A DNA stretch of 64,000 nt from Rhizobium hidalgonense. Its GTDB lineage: Bacteria; Pseudomonadota; Alphaproteobacteria; Rhizobiales; Rhizobiaceae. Position 1 is the stretch's first letter. Each line of letters begins with the position of its first letter. The stretch spans positions 1 through 64,000 of the forward strand of contig NZ_LODW01000059.1 in the NCBI RefSeq assembly GCF_002914525.1. The letters run 5' to 3'. Made by a program: the position numbers and the translations under genes. A model generated the notes under the pieces. The model was not told where the DNA came from. It saw nothing but the letters and a program-made list of their open reading frames with translations, and made no database searches. Below, in pieces: positions 59,700 to 64,000 of the stretch.

Positions 59700-60734
59700 A
59701 TGAGTAGCCGCAATATATCCATCAGCCATATCGGCTTTCTCACCCCCGGCAATTATTCCGACGACGATCCGCTGTCGGGATTGGAGCAGACGCTTCAGCA
59801 GTTGCAATATGGCGAGGAGCTGGGCTTCGAGAGCGCCTGGGTCCGCCAGCGGCACCTGGAGCCGGGAATTTCTTCGGCGAGCGCCTTCCTGGCGGCGGCG
59901 ACGCAGCGAACCAGCCGGATCGAGCTCGGAACCGCGGTCATTCCGATCGGCTATGAAAGCCCCTATCGGCTGGCCGAAGACCTGGCGACCGTCGACGTTC
60001 TCGCACGTGGGCGGCTGAACATCGGCGTCAGCGCCGGCCGGCCGCTGCACGCTGAGCTGATCGCCCCGCTTGTCTTCGACGGCGACTGGAGCGGTTGCGA
60101 TTTCTCGCATGATCGCGTGCTGCGCTTTGCCGACAATCTGCGCGGCGCCTATCTCGGCGACGCGCAGACTTTGATCAAGACGCCCTTCGGTCCGCAGCGG
60201 CCGCGCCTGCAGCCTTACGCCAAGGGTTTGATCGACCGGATCTGGTACGGCGGCGGGTCGCAGCGTTCGGCCGCGTGGGCCGGCCGTAACGGCTTCAACC
60301 TGTTGACGGGCAATGTGATAGCGGGCGAGGGGACGGATGATTTCTTCGTTGCCCAATCGCGATTGATCGAAACCTTTCGTCGCGCGGGCAGCCATCGCCG
60401 CGTCGCAGTCGGCCGCGTCATCGTGCCTTTCGACAGCGCCGATGCGGCAACGCGCCGGCGGTATCGAGACTATGCCAATGGCCGCCACGAGCGGACGCTT
60501 TCGCCGCAGGGCGAACGGCGCACCTTGTTTGCTCGGGATGTCGTCGGCACGTCGGACGAGATATTGGAGCAGCTTTTCGCCGATCCCATCCTGCCCGAGG
60601 TGGGCGCGTTGCGGCTGGAGCTTCCCTACGAGTTCGAGCACGAGGAATATCGCCAGATCCTCCACGACTTCGTGACGACGATCGCACCGGAGCTCGGCTG
60701 GAAACGGCAGCCGGACATCCGGGTTGCGTCCTGA
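59700..60734 (+). CDS. LLM-class flavin-dependent oxidoreductase (third in cluster)
   Basis: 344 residues, luciferase-like fold: ISHIGFLTPGNYSDDDPLSG, ELGFESAWVRQRHLEPGIS, RIELGTAVIPIGYESPYRLA and LARGRLNIGVSAGRP. It differs from the MsnO8 and NtaA types in the cluster. An FMNH2 supply from the reductase at 61530 is expected. The substrate is unknown but presumably another intermediate or an alternative sulfur compound. It follows the second binding protein by 30 bases. Confidence 0.85.
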   Translation: MSSRNISISHIGFLTPGNYSDDDPLSGLEQTLQQLQYGEELGFESAWVRQRHLEPGISSASAFLAAATQRTSRIELGTAVIPIGYESPYRLAEDLATVDVLARGRLNIGVSAGRPLHAELIAPLVFDGDWSGCDFSHDRVLRFADNLRGAYLGDAQTLIKTPFGPQRPRLQPYAKGLIDRIWYGGGSQRSAAWAGRNGFNLLTGNVIAGEGTDDFFVAQSRLIETFRRAGSHRRVAVGRVIVPFDSADAATRRRYRDYANGRHERTLSPQGERRTLFARDVVGTSDEILEQLFADPILPEVGALRLELPYEFEHEEYRQILHDFVTTIAPELGWKRQPDIRVAS

Positions 60735-60775
60735 CGGACGTCACGTCGGAACAACCATCTACGAGGAATTGATCA

Positions 60776-61372
60776 GTGACCAAAACCGTGGATTATTTCT
60801 TTTCGATCGGATCGCCCTGGTCCTACATCGGCTTCGACGCTTTCACCGAACTGGCAGCGAAGAACGACGTCGTCGTCACGCCCTATCTGACGACGGTCGT
60901 CGAGGAAAATGGCGGCATCTTCTCACGCAACCGCCCGGAAATCCGGCGCGCTTACTGGATGCGGGATCTCAAGCGCTGGGCGCGCGTCCGCGGCAAGGAG
61001 CTGCGGCTCGATCATCGCCCGGAGCTCGGCGATCCGACGCCGGCTTCCCTCTTCGTGATTGCAGCCTATCTCGACGGACAGGATTGGATCGGTGTTGCCC
61101 GCTCCCTCCAGCACGCCTTCTGGAGCGAAGCGAAGGATATCGGTAGGCCCGATGTGCGCGAGGCGATCGTCGTCGCCGCAGGTTTCGATGGCGCCGCCCT
61201 TCTCAGGCGGCAAGCCGACGACGATGTCCAAAACAAGTGGTCGGCGGACCGCGTCCATGCCCGTGACAGCGGCGTCTTCGGCTTCCCCACCTATGTCTAT
61301 GATGGCGAGATCTATTGGGGACAGGACAATTTGCCTTTCCTCGAACGGCATCTTCACGGCGACAAGCCTTGA
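60776..61372 (+). CDS. 2-hydroxychromene-2-carboxylate isomerase family protein (DsbA/GST-kappa fold)
   Basis: 198 residues from GTG 60776 with GAGGAATT upstream. The family start is VDYFFSIGSPWSYIGFDAFT, where the Ser after Gly replaces the Cys of DsbA and binds glutathione; the cis-Pro region FGFPTYVYDGEIYWGQDNLP, then FLERHL, is intact. In aromatic degraders this family isomerises with glutathione. In a sulfur-compound cluster it may use glutathione in cleaving or trapping a thiol product (inference). Confidence 0.85.
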   Translation: MTKTVDYFFSIGSPWSYIGFDAFTELAAKNDVVVTPYLTTVVEENGGIFSRNRPEIRRAYWMRDLKRWARVRGKELRLDHRPELGDPTPASLFVIAAYLDGQDWIGVARSLQHAFWSEAKDIGRPDVREAIVVAAGFDGAALLRRQADDDVQNKWSADRVHARDSGVFGFPTYVYDGEIYWGQDNLPFLERHLHGDKP

Positions 61373-61478
61373 TCATGGAGTCGCTCCTCCGTCGATCAGG
61401 GTGCAGCTTATGCGTGCTCACGCGACGGCGAACGTTTTTTTCAACGGCGCAAACAAGGAGAGATGCACATTCCTTTAA

Positions 61479-61496
61479 TCTATGAATTTGATAGAC
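61479..61496 (+). promoter_or_regulatory. Shared 18-bp motif upstream of the FMN reductase gene (copy 2)
   Basis: TCTATGAATTTGATAGAC matches 14 of 18 bases of the motif at 51621-51638, in the same orientation and 34 bases from its start codon (35 in copy 1). The flanking AATAATTGAGG is AT-rich. Probably the site of a shared regulator. Confidence 0.55.
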
Positions 61497-61529
61497 AATA
61501 ATTGAGGCAACCTAAAGAGAGGAAAACTC

Positions 61530-62090
61530 ATGTCAGGTTTCAAACTCGTCGGCATTGCCGGCAGCTTCAATCGTCCATCGAAGACACTGGCGCTCGTGCG
61601 GCACGTCGCCGAACGTGCGAGTATTCGCTACGGATTTGCAAGCAAGACCTATGATCTGCATGATGTCGGTCCGTCGCTGGGCAGCGCCTTGTGGCGCAAG
61701 GACCTCGACGAGCAGGCCAGGCGGGTCGTCGACGAGATCGTGCAGGCCGATGCCCTCGTCATCGGCTCGCCAACCTACAAGGGTTCCTATCCCGGCCATT
61801 TCAAGCACCTGATCGACCTGATCGACCCGCAGGAGCTTCGGGGCAAGCCGATCATCATCACGGCGACAGGCGGCGGTGACCGGCATGCTCTGATGGTCGA
61901 GCATCAGCTTCGGCCGCTGTTCGGCTTTTTCATGGCCCATACGTTGCCGACGGCCGTTTATGCGTCCGATCGCGATTTCACCGATTATGCGGTCTCATCC
62001 GATCCGATTCTGAGCCGCGTGGGCGAGGTGGTCGGCGAATTGGCAGCCTTCTTTCCGGGCGCAAACCCGGCATTGGCGGCGGCGGAATAA
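61530..62090 (+). CDS. NADPH-dependent FMN reductase (SsuE/MsuE type)
   Basis: 186 residues; AGAGAGGAAAA precedes ATG 61530. Flavodoxin-like fold: VGIAGSFNRPSKTLALVRHV (FMN phosphate loop at residues 7-19), ADALVIGSPTYKGSYPGHFK, GKPIIITATGGGDRHALM. SsuE/MsuE enzymes supply FMNH2 to two-component monooxygenases in sulfur scavenging, fitting the three LLM proteins here. It has its own upstream motif copy, so it is probably a separate but co-regulated transcription unit. Confidence 0.87.
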   Translation: MSGFKLVGIAGSFNRPSKTLALVRHVAERASIRYGFASKTYDLHDVGPSLGSALWRKDLDEQARRVVDEIVQADALVIGSPTYKGSYPGHFKHLIDLIDPQELRGKPIIITATGGGDRHALMVEHQLRPLFGFFMAHTLPTAVYASDRDFTDYAVSSDPILSRVGEVVGELAAFFPGANPALAAAE

Positions 62091-62101
62091 GGACCGTCGC
62101 C

Positions 62102-62299
62102 ATGGCCCGATCTCAGGAAGCAACGATCCCCGATGCGGAGCGGCCGGCCGCCGGCGAGCAATTGTGGAGCGTCTTCGAATTCGCCCGACGGTATCGGCTG
62201 GCGAAACGCGAGGAGAACCGTCTGCTGATGCTCTACGGACCGACCGCGTCGCTTCACGATCTTCTCGCCAATGCGCAACGCCATTCGCTGCTTTCGTAA
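62102..62299 (+). CDS. Small hypothetical protein
   Basis: 65 residues, 11 bases after the FMN reductase stop and possibly cotranscribed. The sequence EQLWSVFEFARRYRLAKREE and NRLLMLYGPTASLHDLLANAQR is rich in charged helices with no membrane segment. No family is recognised. Upstream there is no strong ribosome site (GGACCGTCGCC). Confidence 0.55.
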   Translation: MARSQEATIPDAERPAAGEQLWSVFEFARRYRLAKREENRLLMLYGPTASLHDLLANAQRHSLLS

Positions 62300-62344
62300 A
62301 AAAGGTCGTGGAGAGCTGTGCAGCGGTTTGCGTGAACGACGCGC

Positions 62345-62367
62345 TTTAAACGATGCGTCGATTTAAA
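62345..62367. promoter_or_regulatory. Near-palindrome TTTAAA..TTTAAA upstream of small genes
   Basis: TTTAAA-CGA-TGCG-TCG-A-TTTAAA is symmetric except for one extra A in the right arm. It sits in the 120-bp gap before the gene at 62421 and could be an operator or promoter-spanning site. The flanking 62300-62420 holds no other recognisable feature. Confidence 0.3.
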
Positions 62368-62420
62368 GAGTGAGAGCACGGCTCCAGCTGCAGAATATCG
62401 GTCCCTGACAGGAGGTTCGC

Positions 62421-62585
62421 ATGACGCTTGATTTCCATTTGTGGCTGAAACGCGCGCTCGGTCTGCTCATGCCGAAGATGTCGAAGCCCGTAGACGCATT
62501 GTTCGCGCGGGACGACGAGCGCGACCTGTCCGCCCGAGAATACGAGCTTCACTATTGGGGCACTGTGCCCGGCCTTTGGTATTGA
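62421..62585 (+). CDS. Small hypothetical protein (54 aa)
   Basis: Begins MTLDFHLWLKRALGLLMPKM and ends in ELHYWGTVPGLWY; CAGGAGG 5 bases upstream is an excellent ribosome site, which is the main evidence that it is real. An amphipathic N-terminal helix is followed by a charged middle (ARDDERDLSAREYE). No family is recognised. The next small gene starts 12 bases later. Confidence 0.5.
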   Translation: MTLDFHLWLKRALGLLMPKMSKPVDALFARDDERDLSAREYELHYWGTVPGLWY

Positions 62586-62597
62586 GGAGATAGCGTC

Positions 62598-62750
62598 ATG
62601 GCAGTCGTCTTTGAGAGCGGCCTTGGTCGGCACGGTGGAAGCAGAACATCGGCGAGCCTCATGTCGCAATTTCGGCATGCGGTCGGGCTCTGCACGATCG
62701 CCGGATCCTTCACCTTCCTGTTTGCTCTGGTGATCGGGCTGATTCGATGA
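62598..62750 (+). CDS. Small single-pass membrane protein (50 aa)
   Basis: Begins MAVVFESGLGRHGGSRTSAS and ends with one hydrophobic segment, LCTIAGSFTFLFALVIGLIR. GAGGAGATAG lies upstream of ATG 62598. Its stop overlaps the start of the RBBP9-like hydrolase gene (ATGA), so it is translationally coupled to that gene. No family is recognised. Confidence 0.5.
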   Translation: MAVVFESGLGRHGGSRTSASLMSQFRHAVGLCTIAGSFTFLFALVIGLIR

Positions 62751-63328
62751 GCGAAGTCCTCATCCTTCCCGGCCTTTTCGGCTCTGGAGAAGGGCATTGG
62801 CAACACCACTGGCTGGAGGACCAGCCGGGCAGTCGTTGCGTCGCTCAAGATGACTGGGATCGTCCGAACCTCGAGGCTTGGCTGCCGCGGCTGGAAGGCG
62901 CGCTTGAAGAGGCCGGCGAGGCCTATCTGGTTGCCCATAGTCTCGGATGCCTGCTTGCCGCCCGCCTGGCGGGGCGAAGTGCGGCGCGCCGCGTCAAGGG
63001 GGCGCTGCTCGTCGCTCCCTGCGATCTGCAGGACACCGAAATTCTGCATCCGGGACATATCACGTTCGGCGGCATGCCGACGGCGCCTTTGCCTTTCCCC
63101 AGCATCGTCGTCGGCAGCATGAACGATGCCTATATGACGGTCGACCGGCTCAGCCTTTTCGGCCGTCTGTGGAACGCCGAGACCAGGAATATCGGCCTTG
63201 CCGGCCACATCAATGTCGCCAGCGGCTTTGGTCGCTGGCGCAGCGGTTACCGGCTGCTGGAGGCCTTGAAGACGCAGGCGCGCGGGCGCAGGCCCGCCGT
63301 TTCCATGCTGCCGGCCTTTGCGGTGTGA
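62747..63328 (+). CDS. RBBP9/YdeN-family serine hydrolase
   Basis: 193 residues. The family start VLILPGLFGSGEGHWQHHWL is intact; catalytic triad Ser in VAHSLGCLLAARLA, Asp in VGSMNDAYM and His in GLAGHINVASGFGRW. These are small alpha/beta hydrolases with unknown natural substrates. It overlaps the upstream 50-residue membrane protein by 4 bases and is followed 9 bases later by an uncharacterised gene. Confidence 0.88.
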   Translation: MSEVLILPGLFGSGEGHWQHHWLEDQPGSRCVAQDDWDRPNLEAWLPRLEGALEEAGEAYLVAHSLGCLLAARLAGRSAARRVKGALLVAPCDLQDTEILHPGHITFGGMPTAPLPFPSIVVGSMNDAYMTVDRLSLFGRLWNAETRNIGLAGHINVASGFGRWRSGYRLLEALKTQARGRRPAVSMLPAFAV

Positions 63329-63337
63329 GACAGCGCA

Positions 63338-63646
63338 ATGTCCGATATCGTCGCCGATCTCTTGCGCCTGAGTGAAGGTCCGAACGCCGATCCAAGGAGA
63401 CGGCGCCGGCAGACGATGGAACGGTTGGTGCAGACGCTGCTGGCCATGGCCGATGCCGAAACGGGATCGGAAGATGCGCAGCATCGCACGTCGATCGTCC
63501 AACTGACGACGATCATCCGCGACATGACAGGAAGGATCGCAGAGGCCGATGATGCGACATTCTCGGCAATCGTCAGGGAAGCCGCGATGCTCCTGCGCAG
63601 CTTGCAACTGCGGCAGGCCGAGCCGGCCACATCCTCGGTGCATTGA
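63338..63646 (+). CDS. Hypothetical helical protein
   Basis: 102 residues, strongly charged and probably all helical: DPRRRRRQTMERLVQTLLAM, QHRTSIVQLTTIIRDMTGRI, FSAIVREAAMLLRSLQLRQA. No signal peptide or membrane segment. The family is not recognised. It lies 9 bases after the hydrolase and 3 bases before the gamma-glutamylcyclotransferase gene, so the three are probably cotranscribed. Confidence 0.55.
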   Translation: MSDIVADLLRLSEGPNADPRRRRRQTMERLVQTLLAMADAETGSEDAQHRTSIVQLTTIIRDMTGRIAEADDATFSAIVREAAMLLRSLQLRQAEPATSSVH

Positions 63647-63649
63647 CGG

Positions 63650-64000
63650 ATGAGCGACCTGGGGAGCACGATATTGATGACCGGACCGGGAATGGCTCTG
63701 ACCGACGAACTCGTGTCGCTGAGCCTTCGCCCCGAGGTCGATGTCGGTCCGGAGCCGCACCGAAAACCGTTGACGGACGCGGAGCTGGAGATGCTTGCCG
63801 AGCGGCTCCTTCACGAGTCGGCGGGCGCGCCGCTTTGGATCTTCGCCTAAGGATCATTGATATGGAAGCCGGACTTTGACGCCGTCGAAGCGCAACATGG
63901 CGCCACACGAGGGTGGCACCGCTCCTTCTGCCTGGAGATGACCCGCTGGCGGGGAACGCGGGCGCAGCCCGGCCTGATGATGGCGCTCGACCGGGGTGGC
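63650..64000 (+). pseudogene. Gamma-glutamylcyclotransferase (ChaC-like) gene interrupted by a nonsense codon; runs off the window
   Basis: The frame from ATG 63650 ends in APLWIFA and then TAA (63848-63850). Reading through that codon, the same frame continues GSLIWKPDFDAVEAQ, then GWHRSFCLEMTRWRGT and QPGLMMALDRGG to the window end. ChaC/GGCT proteins have FAYGSLIWKP here, so the TAA stands exactly where the Tyr (TAT/TAC) of the substrate-binding YGSL motif belongs. Everything else is in frame. It is a point-mutated gene, a sequencing error, or less likely a readthrough site. The family degrades gamma-glutamyl peptides such as glutathione to 5-oxoproline. Confidence 0.8.

Noticed and set aside
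58575..60665. 696-residue minus-strand open frame over two organosulfur genes
   Set aside because: It spans a binding protein, an intergenic gap and a luciferase-like gene that all have clear motifs. The antisense translation has none and reflects third-position GC bias.
1..64000. tRNA, rRNA, CRISPR arrays, transposase genes, replication origins
   Set aside because: I looked for cloverleaf sequences, spaced identical repeats, DDE transposase motifs and repABC or DnaA-box clusters by eye and found nothing convincing; a tool-based scan would be needed to exclude them.

Overview
The window looks like a replicon segment from a Rhizobium-type alphaproteobacterium (R. leguminosarum/etli group or close relative). 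It has high GC, dense ABC importers for sugars and amino acids, LacI/DeoR/GntR/MocR regulators, several NAD(P)-dependent Gfo/Idh/MocA enzymes, and a complete rhizobial-style ectoine catabolic locus. I see no rRNA, tRNA, CRISPR array or intact insertion sequence. The first 1.6 kb and scattered later spots contain gene wreckage, as expected of accessory DNA.

Layout. (1) 1-1634: decayed DNA; the tail of a LysR regulator abuts a frameshifted cytosine-5 DNA methyltransferase. (2) 1635-7313: sugar/sugar-acid operon (DHDPS-family aldolase, GntR regulator, CUT1 importer without ATPase, PfkB kinase). (3) 7593-14324: glycerol-3-phosphate/glycerophosphodiester operon ugpBAEC-ugpQ with a GlpR-like DeoR regulator and a HAD phosphatase inside it, preceded by a perfect 40-bp operator-like palindrome. 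(4) 14353-31108: a large carbohydrate region (second ATPase-less CUT1 importer, LacI, esterase, two Gfo/Idh/MocA dehydrogenases each next to a TIM-barrel isomerase, DeoR regulator, DeoC/LacD-type aldolase, PfkB kinase, orphan CUT1 ATPase, alpha/beta hydrolase, epimerase, ROK kinase). No single described pathway explains the whole set. (5) 31134-31526: a DUF4112 gene.

(6) 31585-45906: ectoine/5-hydroxyectoine uptake and breakdown. doeC, doeD and an MDR dehydrogenase lie on the minus strand behind an AsnC/Lrp gene. enuR, ehuABCD, eutABC and doeAB lie on the plus strand. EhuABCD imports ectoines, EutABC is thought to convert hydroxyectoine to ectoine, DoeA opens the ring, DoeB deacetylates, and DoeD/DoeC carry diaminobutyrate to aspartate. 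Three copies of GAGAGATKGTCT spaced exactly 31 bp apart precede doeC, and three TTGWCATGAT copies flank enuR and ehuA. (7) 45934-51454: chemoreceptor, VapBC-like and ParE/Phd-like toxin-antitoxin pairs, a frameshifted EF-hand gene, a TetR regulator and a decayed DUF1217 fragment.

(8) 51673-62090: an organosulfur-type cluster (three LLM flavin monooxygenases, NADPH-FMN reductase, M20 deacylase, GNAT acetyltransferase, a fused amino-acid ABC permease-ATPase with two paralogous binding proteins, and a 2-hydroxychromene-2-carboxylate isomerase-like protein). Its content matches the logic of the Bacillus ytmI-tcy-ytn operon: import, N-acetylation, monooxygenation and deacetylation of an S-modified cysteine. 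Two transcription units in it share an 18-bp motif at nearly the same distance from the start codon. (9) 62102-64000: small unknown proteins, an RBBP9/YdeN-like hydrolase, and a gamma-glutamylcyclotransferase gene with an in-frame TAA where the Tyr of its YGSL motif should be.
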